NCBI GenBank assembly: GCA_030765055.1
Contig: CM060950.1
Span: 22,109,903-22,173,902 of the forward strand
DNA length: 64,000 nt
Direction of reading: 5' to 3'
Origin: Mantis religiosa
Lineage: Eukaryota > Arthropoda > Insecta > Mantodea > Mantidae
A program made the position numbers and the translations under genes. Each line of letters opens with the position of its first letter. Position 1 is the first letter of the stretch. The notes below the pieces were generated by a model, which was not told where the DNA came from, did no database searches, and saw only the letters and a list, made by a program, of their open reading frames with translations. Below are positions 32,877 through 44,679 of this stretch, in pieces.

Positions 32877-33141
32877 CGAAATGACACCGAACGAATATAC
32901 ACATGTGACACATGATAAAGACATTGATAAAGAACAAGGAGCAATGCTTTTGTTTTCGTGGCTGGTGAGTCCCAGTAACAACTTTTGAGGTTACACACCA
33001 CTGATTTCTGCGCTGCCTAATGACAAAATGATGTATATAATACCCAAGAGAATTTCAAAACTACGGCACCGAAATTCGGACTAGTTAAGTTATAAACTAA
33101 GAAACGGCTATGTTCGTTCGATGTCGTTTCGAAACAACCTG
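32877..33141. mobile_element. MITE family X, short copy (265 bp)
   Basis: Ends CAGGGTGTTTCGAAATGACA and, on the minus strand, CAGGTTGTTTCGAAACGACA; TA at 32875-32876 and 33142-33143. It keeps about 40 bp of one end of the 956-bp copy at 62427-63382 and about 215 bp of the other (AAGGAGCAATGCTTTTG, GCGCTGCCTAATGACAAAAT, ATTCGGACTAGTTAAG), a classic internal deletion derivative. Confidence 0.9.
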
Positions 33142-33194
33142 TATATATTGTTCTGTTAACTGTAATTTAACATCTAGAGTACCATTGTCTGTCA

Positions 33195-33745
33195 ACAAGA
33201 GGAATGGCTTCGGCGGATTCGTCTGTGGCCCACATTCGCGAGGTCTGGGTTCGATTCCCGTGACAGACCTACCTGATCTATGGGACTTTTCGGGGATTTT
33301 CCTGGGTCACTAGGCGAATGCAGGGTAGATTAATTATATCCCCCAAATATCCTACCCCTCCATTTCGTTTCCATTACCATTTCACACAATTTTCCTTCTG
33401 GTGGACTCATCCAGGTTAGAAGTGTTGGGGGTGCCTTGGCGTTGCATGGCAGGATGGTATGCTCTGAGTAAAACTTCCTCTTCCGGTAGGACGGTCTCTG
33501 AGCTCGGTTTGATGGAGCCGTTTCCAGACCGCAGTCGAAAGAACTGTCGATTGTGCTGGCTTGCCGGGGGCTTTCCAACTGGTAAAGTGTAGGGACCCTG
33601 CCCTCTGCATTGCCTTGGCTCATTGGGACGTGCGCCATGTCTCCTCTCGCCTCATCCTTCCTACCGGGGATGCTTCACTTGCAGCATACACAACAAACAC
33701 TGGTCGCTGTGCCGCATTCCCTCCGTATCTAATTCAATCCAATGC
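33195..33745 (+). repeat. SINE-B copy
   Basis: Head GAATGGCTTCGGCGGATTCG with box B GGGTTCGATTCCCGTGAC (33247-33264), body as in 6411-7058 with part of the GC-rich middle missing, end CCCTCCGTATCTAATTC. Overlapping frames 33330-33827 are by-products. Confidence 0.85.
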
Positions 33746-34139
33746 AATTATTGTATTTCACTTTGTCCATTCTTTGTGTGACTCCCACAAAATAGTTTGT
33801 GACAAGAAAGACTTGTTAGCACGATAAGAATGACAGGACAGAAAATGGTTATGTCCGGGGAATAGAGAAAGATATAGTGACCAAAAAGAATGCAAAACTT
33901 AAAGCAAAATTCAGAGAATGGTTGCCTTAGCAGTTGATATCTCAAACCCAGATTTGGCAACGCAAATAACAGCTGCGCTGCCAGAAATGCAGAGCTCTCT
34001 GCAGAAATAACAACTTTTGTCCCACACGTCCTGAAAAGGAAACTCACATGGTTGATAGGTGTGGTCATAAAATAGGTGTAGTTAGTTTCATTTTTTTTTT
34101 AATTTGTGATTGTATAAGAGGATAGGATAGAATTCTATG
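33746..34139. other. No recognised gene
   Basis: Spacer between two SINE-B copies; nothing identified. Confidence 0.35.
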
Positions 34140-34545
34140 GATAGGATTCGGCACGTCGACGAGACTGATCTTGTGTGCCTATGCCCAAAGTAGTGCAGCC
34201 GACTCCAAGAAGTCATGACAAAGCAGAGGGTAGGATCCCTAACATTTACTAGCTTGAAACTCTCCGGGAGTCTAGCACAGGCGGCAGCCCTCCTTCCGTG
34301 GCCACGAAAGAGTCCAGTCTGGCCCGGAGACCGGAGGCCGCCGCCAGAACTGGGAATACTTCCGCCAGGCTTGCAGAACCAGTATCCCTCCGACCGCGTT
34401 TCAGATGAAATGGAGGGACAGGTAATTCGGGGGACGTAATTAACCTCCGAACAAAACATGGGTCAGGTAGGTCGGTCACGGGAATCGAACCCGGGCCTCC
34501 GAATGCGGGTCACAAGCCAAATTGCCTGAGCCATCTCACCAGGTA
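34140..34545 (-). repeat. SINE-B copy
   Basis: Minus strand: GATGGCTCAGGCAATTTGGC head, CCGGGTTCGATTCCCGTG, GACCGACCTACCTGACCCAT, GTTAATTACGTCCCCCGAAT. The middle of the body is shortened and diverged. Confidence 0.8.
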
Positions 34546-34989
34546 TTTTAGTTCACTGTATCCATGACAGTATACTAGAAACCACGCACAAATAACTCAA
34601 ACATGGCATTGAGATAATATCCTCTGCTCTTCTACCTATGGGGCAAGATATTTATTTATGGACGGCTGTGGTATGCAGCGTCTCCTTCTATATTGAGAAC
34701 ACCGCTAAATTGTATCTAGAGACCTCTATCAGGCTTGAGATTATTTTACGTACCGTAAATCTATGTCACGGGATCACCGAATTTACTTCCCTCCCAAGAA
34801 AGGCTTACTGAGGATTTTTACGTCATCCCTAGACCATAGAGGACTAGCGAAAGAAAATGAAAAGGCACAGGAAGCATGTAACGAAGACTAATAGATATAA
34901 GGAATGCAGCAGATCCAAAACCAATGAACAGGTATTTCATTCCTTATAATGATCCAGGAATCACAAGGAAAATAATGGTTAGGATAGGA
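34546..34989. other. No recognised gene
   Basis: AT-rich spacer; nothing identified. Confidence 0.35.
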
Positions 34990-35490
34990 CAGGATGATTC
35001 TTTCGGAAGGAGTTTGGCACTTCAAGCAGTCTTCATCTATTATACCTATGCCCCAAGTGGGGCATCTCCGGCAGGAAGGACGAGGCGAGAGGAGATAGAG
35101 GGCGGCCTTACCAGAAATCATGACAGTGCAGAGCGCAGGGTTTCTACTACTGACCGGTTGGAAACTCCCCGACAGGCCAATACAGCCGGCATTCCACCCA
35201 CCATGGCCCTGAAACGGCCCACCGGAGACAGTCCTACAGTCCTACTGGAGAAGGAAGTGTTTACTAGGAGCATATCATCCTGCCATGCAGCGTCGAGATA
35301 CCCGCCGACACTTCTACCCTGAAAGAGATCATCTGAGAAATGATGTGAAATGATAATGGACATGAAATGGAGGGACAGGAATTTCGGGGGATGTAATTAA
35401 CTACCCAGCATTCGCCTGGCAAAACCCATATGTCGATCCCGGACCCTGAATGCAGGCCACAGACAAAACCACTTGAGCCATCCGGCTGGA
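34990..35490 (-). repeat. SINE-B copy
   Basis: Minus strand: GGATGGCTCAAGTGGTTTTG head (box B damaged), GGCGAATGCTGGGTAG, TTAATTACATCCCCCGAAAT, TAGAAGTGTCGGCGGGTATC, end GCCCCACTTGGGGCATAG. The 132-residue frame 34924-35322 on the other strand is a by-product. Confidence 0.85.
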
Positions 35491-36682
35491 TAAAAGAAAG
35501 GTTAAAAAAATTACAGTCGAACACCTTCAACTGGAAGCACTGCACCTCCTGAAACCTCTAAGTGTACAAGAGAGTCTTATACTGCCAAGTAACTTGTGTA
35601 TATAAAGAATGTCATATAATGTAAAAATACTTTCATTAAACACCGAGTACATAACACGTAATTTACACAAAAGTTCATACTGCTAACACACACTGCATGC
35701 AAAATATATCGCTGAATATTTAAATGCAACATTTTAGTTCGCTTACCCTAGTTGCGGCGTCTGGATAGGTTTTCTCCGGATTATCCGATATCCTCGTCAT
35801 TCACTCACCAACTACTGCATAATCACATTTTCTTTCATCCATTTCTCCATTTCCTCATTATCAGGCACATGATCCATCCTGAATTTCTCTCTGTTCCAAA
35901 GTCCGTCTTCCATACAAAGAGGGTAAGAAGAGCAGGAAGGGTAGCGGACTCTGAGGTATAGGAGACTGCATCTACTTTTTCTGCGCCCTAATTTCAAAAT
36001 TTATAACGATATAGGAATTTCATTCTTTCCGCGTCTGACTTCTACGTTAGTGCAAATGTAACTGAAGTTATAAATTTGTAATGTTAAAAACCTAACTTCA
36101 CTTTTAGTCATTCAGGATTAGGATCACTAGATACTGTTGCTTAAACCTATTGTAAACTGAAATAGCTATTAGGTCGAAATGCATTACAATTGATTTTCTT
36201 ATCCAACATAAACTAAATATAAATCTTAGTAAGGAATATACTTTTTAAAAATCCTAGATAAGTCCAGTATGAACAATAACATGTCGACCGTAGAATCCTG
36301 TAAGTATAAGAGTTAAAAATGCATTTGCTGGTACATTACGGCAGAACACGAGTCCTCAGCGTGTGATAGCTCCTACGCTTAAGTCCTGTCTCTTCCTAAA
36401 GTCGTCTCAGGTAGCTCAGGGCACGGACAGCCGGTTCGGAGGTTTTGACTCCCCCGTTAGTTCGACATCACAGTCTGTCCAGGTATCGATGGAACGAAAT
36501 TTTCATTCTTAGACCTAACTATGCCAAGAACCCTCTCCTCGACAAGTGGTTTGTTAAACTACTGGTTTAAAAGGATGATGCCCTAGTTGACTGGCCTCAT
36601 CCTGCTAAGAAAGACATTCTTTTTTTCCCCATTTTAATTAAAACTCTTCCAAAATTGGTATCAGTATTTTTTTCTTTCAAAA
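35491..36682. other. No recognised gene
   Basis: AT-rich. A tRNA-like phrase GTAGCTCAGGGCACGG near 36411 lacks a convincing box B. Confidence 0.35.
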
Positions 36683-36684
36683 TA

Positions 36685-37416
36685 CAGTGGCTTATTTTTC
36701 AATGGTGGCCGGCGGGCCGGCCGGCAGTTAGTGCAGCAGCAGAAGGCACGCTGCCGCCGCAGTAGGCAGCCTGCTGCCGCTTTGAATATTTAAATTCTAG
36801 CACTTAGGTTTAACATGCATATTATAATTACAATAATCACGTACATTTGTCACAGAAGGTGTTGGAAATGACGTCCTTGTGCCACCAGGCATGTCTCACA
36901 ACTTCGAAGAAAATTTTTGTTGACCGCATTAATTCATCTTCTGAAATTTCAGTAACTTCCCTTCTGATATTGTCTAATATTGCAATTAATTAGGGACATT
37001 TTTGAAGATAGGATCAAAGGACGTTGACCACCGTGATCCCCAGACCTTACGGTATGCGATTATTATTTATGGGGGAACTTAACAAATAAAGTGTATCGGA
37101 ACAACCTGCATACGTTGAAAGAACTGAGAGACAATATCAGAAGAGAAATTACTGCAATTTCAGAAGATAAATTAATGTATGTCAACAGCAGTTTTCTTCG
37201 AAGGTGTCAGATGTGTGGCAGCACAAGTACATCATTTCCAACATATTCTGCGACAAAGGTATGTAATTATTGTAATTGTAATTTTCATGATGAACCTAAG
37301 CGCTAGAGCTTTAATATTCAACTCGGCAGCGCGTGCCTAAAGCGGCGGCAGCGTACCTTCTGCTGCAGCACTAACCGCTCGGCAGTCGCCGGCCACCAGT
37401 GAAAAATAAGGCACTG
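36685..37416. mobile_element. Palindromic transposon with two transposase 3' ends (732 bp)
   Basis: Begins CAGTGGCTTATTTTTCA at 36685 and ends, on the minus strand, CAGTGCCTTATTTTTCA at 37416; TA on both sides. The arms are about 290 bp and roughly 80% identical, running inward through the GC-rich GCAGAAGGYACGCTGCCGCC to GACAATATCAGAAG at about 36963-36976 (minus strand) and 37130-37143 (plus). Each arm ends in the same stretch of transposase C-terminus in opposite directions. About 150 bp separates the arms. Confidence 0.85.
37091..37306 (+). pseudogene. Transposase C-terminal fragment, right arm
   Basis: The frame reads VYRNNLHTLKELRDNIRREI, TAISEDKLMYV, NSSFLRRCQMC. Insect IS630-like transposases typically end VYxxxPxTLEELKxxIRxEI..I.......V...FxxRxxxC, so this is a C-terminus without a core. 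The minus-strand partner (about 36980-36840) encodes a similar NIRREVTEISEDELM. No start or catalytic residue is present. Confidence 0.7.
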
Positions 37417-38952
37417 TACATAATCTCTATGACCATTAATTCCTCATGGTATATGAACTATTTGTCCATTTTACAAATATACATCTTTGGACACAATATT
37501 TTAAATGTGCTCTTTGCACATTACTTAACGGAGCATTTAAATATTTTCCATGCAGATCTTCTACAACTAATTTACAAAACATTTAACACAGTCTACTGTC
37601 CTATGCGTTTTCTCTTTGCAAAATAAGAACACTTATAGCCCAACTACATAGCCATCCATCACTAAATTCTAACCAAGAGTAACAAGGTAAACAGTGTAAA
37701 ACATAAGCGGTAATATAAGTTCAGGATAAGAAAATGAACCCAACATCTTAACATTTTCATGGAACAAAAAATGAGAAGTGTGGCATTCAGTGAACAGAAA
37801 ATATTTGGGAAACAGCTGAAATAAGGTTGGCGTACTGTTTCGACGACATGCAACACATCTTCTTCATGCAAATACTCACTCTCCTGGTTGCGGCAGCTAT
37901 TAATGAAGCACATGCTATGTGTCTGCCCCATTTTGGACTCTCAAGGTTGTCCAACGGTGGCTGTGTAAGATATAACGATGCTTCTGATTCACTAAATCTT
38001 GATCTGCGTCTGTTATAGCGACACTTTATGTTCGCTATAAAGGCACGTAAAACAACCAAATTAAATCTCACTCGAAAATGGTAAGACACACATTACTGTA
38101 ACAGTCTGGTTTCAAAATGGGCTCCTGTGACGTCAGCATGGCTTAGTGGTTATGTGGCACGTCTATTTTCTCACGCATCGCCGATCTCGTGACAGCATTA
38201 CGACCGTCTACAAGCGTCTAACATTTGGTGTTTTGCATAATTACTTCGCAAGTGCAGAGATGCTGCGTAACAAGGAGCGCATATTACGATGTTACATTTC
38301 CATTGTCAGTTAAATATTCACACCATTCATGGCTTTCTGTCTTACGTATATTACACACTTCAAAGGTTCACATTAAATATTCATGAACCTCCTAGCTGCC
38401 GAAAATCATTCACATGTTTCAATTCACATATAGCTGCTACTTCACGAAAATTTTGATACCACACAATTTCACAAAGAACAGTAATTTCGCATGTTTTGAT
38501 ATCATATCCAACGTGAATTACCGACTGGTAACCTGTTCATGGTTTCCTGATACCACTCTGAAAAGAGCTACAAGATAATTATTTTAAAGGGCATAGAAAT
38601 CAGAGAAACAATTACATTACAATGCTTTTTCAATTCGTCTAGTATATTAATTATATTTTTAGCTATAAGCGGTGGTTTTAACAGCAGCGAATGATAAATT
38701 TTGACATCGAAGTTCGTAAATAATGTTTCATCGAACAATTTTAGCCCTAACATTGTGTTTAAACTTGTAATAAGGGTTTAACAAATGTTGAAAGTTAGGG
38801 AAGGGCCACGAACCAAGCTGTCAAAATGCAGTTGCTGTATTTGACATTTCAAAAAGCTGATTATAACCAAAGTATGACCGTACATCAGGATAATCTTGAA
38901 AACCTTCAATATGACCATTTTTAAAGCGATAAATCAATCTTGAGCGGGGCTG
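37417..38952. other. No recognised gene
   Basis: AT-rich. Short overlapping frames near 37662-38089 have no domains. A tRNA-like phrase at 38138-38210 is not convincing. Confidence 0.35.
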
Positions 38953-39300
38953 TTGAATAAATACCGAGAGGCTAGAATACTTGCCCCGTTTCTCAAGACT
39001 GCTAATAACTCTTTTTATTTCAAGATAGGTGAAAGTCCTAGAACTTCTAAAGCTATATCGTTTGTGGGTTTATGGGGAAGGTTTTCGAAACAATTGCTTC
39101 ATGAAACAATTGAGGATAAGACTTGGGCTTGTTGGCCTAAGGCTAGATGGTATGGGAGGCCCCAAATTTTTGTCATCTTCAAAGCTGATCTGATTGCTGG
39201 ACAGAACTTGCACATTGCATATGATTGTGCCAATGTAAATCTCACTGCAGCTATACAGCGTTTTATACAACTGAATGGGGGTAGCGTAATCAGATCTTAA
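38953..39300 (+). CDS. Unassigned ORF, 115 aa
   Basis: An uninterrupted frame starting MNKYREARILAPFLKT, containing FVGLWGRFSKQLLHETIEDK and IAYDCANVNLTAAIQRFIQL, with a TAA stop at 39298-39300. It is one of the longest open frames here outside low-complexity or recognisable repeat DNA. Composition is protein-like (aromatic residues, no simple repeats), but I recognise no domain, signal peptide or membrane segment. It could be an exon, part of an unknown transposon, or chance. No splice or polyadenylation evidence decides. Confidence 0.2.
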   Translation: MNKYREARILAPFLKTANNSFYFKIGESPRTSKAISFVGLWGRFSKQLLHETIEDKTWACWPKARWYGRPQIFVIFKADLIAGQNLHIAYDCANVNLTAAIQRFIQLNGGSVIRS

Positions 39301-39700
39301 GTTAGTGTTTTTACAGTACTGATTTTTCAAAGGCATAACAGACCTATGATCTGGCTCTTAACTTGCTCTATCGGTACTTAGTATTACACTGCTCTGCAAT
39401 TTAAATTATCTTTTGTTACTTTGGTTCTGAATGTAATTTCCCCCTAATTTTGGGGCAATAATTCCAAATATGTGATCCATTTTCTTGTACCACGTCCAGA
39501 TTTTTTTTTTAAAAAGTGAAAACCAAAATTTTATATTAATAAATTAGTGCTATATATTTGTACATATTTACAAGATCACTATTATGCTCAAGAACATGGT
39601 GTGTATGAAGAAGTATGTAGTTACGTTATTTTAAACACAAAGTATGCACATTTTACAAGTATTATCAATTTTAGATAGAAAAAAAAAAACAGTGACCTAA
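39301..39700. other. No recognised gene
   Basis: AT-rich region downstream of the transposase C-terminus on the minus strand; short A and T runs. Confidence 0.35.
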
Positions 39701-40190
39701 CTAGAAAGAAATGTACTTTTTGCACGTCTTCCATGCGTATCAAGATTACGTTCTCTTTTCAGAGACCAAAAATAGTCTGTCATCATATTAACACTCCATC
39801 CACCATGGTACCTTCTTTCTGTCTTTCAAGTCCTTCACTGTAAAATCCAAGACAGCAATCTGGAAAATGGTCAATGTTAGCATGAAGGATGTGCAACTTC
39901 AAACTCATGCTACAACCAAGTTTTCTCAAGTTCTCCAACATGGGGTTCACTTTAGCTTTTTTAATCTTGACTCCTTGTATCTCCTAAGTTGTTTGCGTCT
40001 TTGTACCTCTGCCAGGCGCGCTTTTCTGGTTGGTTTATTTTATTTTCAAAATAGAGGTCACAAATTAATTTTCTGATCTGTGGTGCTGTAAAAACACCTA
40101 CGTTCAGCTTATCTAAAGTCATTCTGTTATAAGTACTACATATGTACTTAAAACACTCACAATACAATGGTGTTATCTTAGGCAATAGAA
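39701..40190 (-). pseudogene. C-terminal part of an uncharacterised transposase-like protein
   Basis: Minus strand. From about 40125: MTLDKLNVGVFTAPQIRKLI, DLYFENKINQPEKRAWQRYK. After a frame change: LRKLGCSMSLKLHILHANID HFPD; after another: RRYHGGWSVNMMTDYFWSLK and AKSTFLSS with a stop at 39701. Insect genomes carry many proteins of a class with GVFxxPQIRxLxxD, LGCxMSxKxHxLHSHLDxFPxN, ERFHQD and RYxGxWxxxMMADYCWSLKR in this order. All but the ERFHQD block are recognisable here. I recall the class as transposon-derived but do not know an accepted name. At least two frameshifts make it a pseudogene. Confidence 0.7.
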
Positions 40191-43100
40191 ACTTCCCATG
40201 CCCTACTATGAGATTTTATGAAAGTCGAATTCTATATTTTCTCAAAAACCTGACGTGATAGGAGAAAACGGATTGAACCCAGGGATAAAATTCCGTTTGG
40301 GAATATTCAATCATTGGAAAACATTTTTGCTGCAGAGCAGTGTTATTGAAACATCATCACTCAATAGGCGGTTTTGAGCCACTAATTAGATGTGCAAGTT
40401 CTCCTACATAATCGCTGAGTTGTTTTTACTTGTGAGCTGGTGTTGTCAATATATGGTTGTAATTCCGTGGAGAGGTATTCAGCGATGTGAATACTACCAG
40501 GAGTAGAGGTGTGAGTGTGGGTGGAGGGGAGACCATACTATCTCGATCACAAGGTTTCACTTTTACAGGTGTCTCGGCATACAAAGGAACGTAATGTCAC
40601 AGGTGAGTATAAAGACCATCTCGGAATTACTGTATTTGAGGATCTTCAAGAAGCTACATTGCAGGACAGTAGCGAAAAAGCCCAGAAAATGATCTTATTC
40701 TTCAAGAAACCGGACGTGAAAGCCTCAGCTTTTTGTTTCCTATGCTCGATCTTCAATGAGTAATAGCAGAATTTGTTCAGCCACGTTCCATTTGGCATAA
40801 AGTAATCAGCAAAATCACATGGCCGTTGTCCCTAACCTATGTTCAGAAGCTATGTAACTCGGATCATTTCGAAAGCTGTTTGCAGTGGTCTTTGACGTTA
40901 ATTAACAATTTTCTACAGAATCTTAACAAATTTTAATATAACACTACTATGGTTAAGAAAGTAAGCTAGCGAGGGCGGTTCTAAGTTGCAAGGATACAGA
41001 ACTTAGCTTAAAGTTTACATTTCGGCAATGAAAACAGCATCGTCAACCCCGCACATGCGCAGTGTTGCCAAGAGATTTCTTATGCAGTATGCCCAAATGC
41101 CTCCACTTTTAACATTAAATTCAGCAGTAAACATACAAGCACTCAACTTAAACAAGAAATCTTGTTACAGTCCTATTGTTCTAACGTAGAGTTCACCGAC
41201 ATCAAATATTGAGTATGCTTATAGAATGGACAAAAGTGTATCAATCATTCAAGTTTCAGGCTACATGTACCTTCAATCATAACATTTGGTGCACTGGGGA
41301 GACATTCATTACATGACAGATTTACCTTCATCTCTACACGGTGTTCATTTTTATTCGATTTTACGCCCTCCGATAGAGCAAGACTGACGTCATACTAGAC
41401 TGGTGAGTCTACTTTGAAATCAGTGCCCTTTACGGAGAAGAAGCAGTAATTTTTGCGAAACAGTAAGCAAATTACAGGGCTCGGAGTGTGGCTGCGCTTG
41501 TAATTATTACAGCCAGCTTCCCCTGGATATGAACACAGAGCACCGCGTCTTCATGGTTGAATGCTACTTTCGTACCGGCATAAATATTGGTGCGACAAAC
41601 ATTACTTAAACCGCTGCATAGAGGAGTTTATGCAAAGCTATCCATCATTCAGACAAGTCCCTCGGAGCGTTATGTTGTTATAAGTGTCCAGGTACCGTCA
41701 ATTTGATATACTTTTGTTTGCAACATAAAGGTTCTACGTTTTATCAGTATACCATATAATTTTTTGTCATTCTCACGCTTAATTAAACCTTCTATTAACG
41801 TTGGTATCCTTATGTCTTAAAACCAATAGGTGCATTAAACATTTCCAAAATACAGGATCACTTACTGGCAAAAAGAGACACTGGAAGCTATAAAGTGACT
41901 GGTTCTAATCTAGAAGCAGTAAATGTTATGACAGAAAGGCCTCAAGTATACTTTCTCGCAATACAGAGTGTTTAAGGGGAAGGGAGAAAGAAAATAAGAA
42001 AATAGACACATAAGACTATGTACTAGAGATATTGTCTTGTTTAGATTTGGCTAAAGGATTTGTACATATTGTAACACCAATTTATTTTTCCATTTCTAGA
42101 ACATGTTCTGCTAATTTTATGGTTTGTAACGAAGTTACATTGTGAGGAAACTGTGGGTGACAATAGAATTGAGATCAAATTGAAATATTTCTATTTGATG
42201 TGACAGGTTTACAATATGCATGTATGTCTACTATAACAGAAGAACAGATGTTCATTGTGAAATAAGTGTTCACTGACTTATTTTGTATGTTCTTCATGGT
42301 ATACTTTTATGGCTTCATAATTAGCTTTGCAGCAGTAATGCAGTAAATACAGTATATATATATATTATATGTAATTATATATATTACGCGTGCACACCCA
42401 CCTCTCGAGTAGTATATTTCCCTGCCGGTAGAGGGAGACCTTAAAGCTGCTGTCAGCACATCAAATACTATCGCAAGCCGCTATGGGAATCGTATATAAA
42501 CTTTGATGACGTCAAATTTTGCGCGGTAAAATTACAGATAAAATGATCACCGTGTACTGTTACAGCTAAAAAGGAACAAATATTAACGCTGCAATCCCTC
42601 CGTCTGTGGGTACAACGACTTACTATTCTCATGATCATATCAAGAACAGATTTCGAGTAAGGTATTCTAATTTCAGATTACTTGTTTTTAGTATATCTAT
42701 AGATTAAATCCCACTACAGAAATTGCTTAAATAAACATGAGTTATTAAATGTCAATTTACTTTATGTATTTAATTTGTTACATGCAATTCAGAATTGAAC
42801 TCGCAATTGAAAACCAAAACTACATTAACCTTAAGCTTCTAGTCTCCACAAACCAGAACAATGAAATAATCTGCTAGTAATCAGTAAAGCCCCGAGTTCT
42901 AGTTTTAATCCGTATTCCCTAGGAAGCTAATGGTGCTTTTTGGAGCACTTTATCGTACTTCGGATTTATTATGTATGTATTATTCCTCTTTTACCTATAA
43001 GAGGCTAAATAGGGCTTTAACTAAAATTAAAATGCCATTTTTGTAAATCAAAGAGGTTCAATTCCCCCCACCATTTTCATTTAATACTCCCAGTGCTTTT

Positions 43101-43299
43101 TAATAATCCATTGATTTTTGCTCGGATTCTTGTACCTCTTCCGCTGTTACAGAACGGCTTACTGCTTTATAGGAGCTGTTGGCACAACATAACACAAAGA
43201 ATAGACGACAAAAGGTAAGACATTGATCTTATCAACCCCCTAAATCCTGTCTATAAAAAACAGAATTTTTTTTAGGTATTTGGCTAGAGTGCAAACGAG
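40191..43299. other. Long stretch without recognised gene
   Basis: About 3.1 kb of AT-rich DNA, the longest quiet block in the window. It contains an 82-residue frame (40515-40763, plus) without known domain and a TA-rich run at 42352-42386. 42395-42540 is a moderately GC segment ending TATATAAACTTTGATGACGTCA (TATA-like plus CRE-like), but nothing coding follows. It could be intron or intergenic. Confidence 0.35.
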
Positions 43300-43395
43300 T
43301 TCCCAAATAATGATGCTTCTCACTGCCAGGAATCGAACCTGGGACCCTTCGCACAGCAGGCAGGTGCTCTACCGACTGAGCTACGGGGCCAGCCA
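43300..43395 (-). repeat. SINE-F, tRNA-like head
   Basis: Minus strand: GGCCCCGTAGCTCAGTCGGT (box A), GAGCACCTGCCTGCTGTGCG, then CCAGGTTCGATTCCTGGC (box B with a perfect 5-bp T stem). The acceptor 3' strand (CAGTGAG) does not pair with GGCCCCG, so it is a SINE head and not a tRNA gene. Second copy at 49890-50045. Confidence 0.75.
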
Positions 43396-44475
43396 ACTTT
43401 AAAATTGTTGGGACAAGAAAACTAACTGTACACGAAAGTACAGTTGCGAATAAAATAGTAGATGAACAAAATTTGAACACTGGCGCATTTTTAGTACATT
43501 TCACTGAGAAAATGTTTTGTAAGCTAATGTATCTTTGCTGCATAAATAAGTAATGCAAGTGACACAAGAATTCTGAATTGTAAATTAATAATAATGGGTA
43601 TATTCACAGCAATTAACTACATACTCTGCCACAACTGAAGCAATGCTATGTGACAACTAAGGAAATCACAAGAAATTAAAATTTTCAAAAAGTATTTACT
43701 TGTTAACAGTTAATACATATTTTCGAATAAGAAGTTTTAGATGTGAATTCTACCAGAAACTGTGCGTTTCCTTAGGCAGTGCCTCTTCTTCACACAAGGA
43801 AAAATTATACCTATTTTGGTTTCAGTTTGACAAAGGACTATAGTTTCAGATAACATAAAGTAATCTTTCTGTTCGTTTTCCTGCAAACCATTAATTGTGA
43901 CTGCTGAAACCTTGTAGTACGAGAAGATATTCTACTATATTTTAACTTCTGATATATTTTAAAGCTTAGTTGTGTACTTCTGTTAACACAAAGTGGTCAA
44001 GCGCATTAACGCATCTGCAATGAAACGATTCCACTCAAGTCCGTTGGTTGTCCTAAATAATGCTGAACTTTGTAACGGGACTTTCCATATCCAACGTGAA
44101 CTCGCGAAGTTTCATTGGGAACCTAGGCGGTACATAATTACAACTATGTGCTCTTTCCCCTTAATTTACAATGCCACATTTTAACAATGAGAATCTAGTT
44201 TTTTCAATTAGTCTGCCAAGCTTAACCTATTGTTTGTGGAGACTAGAAGTTTCCCAGACTGTAGCTATTGCCTTCAAAATCTAAGTGACTAAGAACAGAA
44301 GTTGAAGAATTGAATAGCATGAATTGTCTAGCATATTTGGTCAAATGCACCTACTGTGCATGGAAAGAGTCCAATCTACAATAAATGCATGTTCTTTAAT
44401 AGTTTGTTTATGTTAATAGTGACAAATATCTTCCACAAAAGGCTTCGTTTATGTAGCAAACGTATTAAGGAAATG
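43396..44475. other. No recognised gene
   Basis: AT-rich; nothing identified. Confidence 0.35.
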
Positions 44476-44660
44476 AGTAGGATGGCACAAGAAGTTGCAT
44501 TCAGGATATCATGGGTTCGATTCCCAAGGCCGTTCTTCCTGACCCCACGAATATTTTTCGGGGGTTTCTTGCTGGGAAGGATGCTTCCCCGAATTTCACT
44601 AGCCTTTCTTTCATTCGTTTTCATTTTTCTTTTCCTTCTGTTAGTTAACGCCCTGCAACG
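44476..44660 (+). repeat. tRNA-headed SINE-like sequence
   Basis: ATGGGTTCGATTCCCAAGGC (44512-44531) is a good B box. It is followed by TTTTTCGGGGGTTTC and CTTCCCCGAATTTC, wording reminiscent of SINE-B and SINE-D bodies. No second copy seen. Confidence 0.5.
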
Positions 44661-44679
44661 TCAGTCACACAGGGCGACA

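Noticed and set aside
36405..36480. tRNA-like head GTAGCTCAGGGCACGG
   Set aside because: No acceptable box B at the right distance and no second copy.
42395..42545. A promoter with TATATAAA and TGACGTCA
   Set aside because: No coding sequence or conserved start element follows; such motifs are expected by chance in AT-rich DNA.
43319..43392. A tRNA gene
   Set aside because: Boxes A and B are good, but the acceptor strands do not pair and the sequence matches a second copy at 49890; it is a SINE head.
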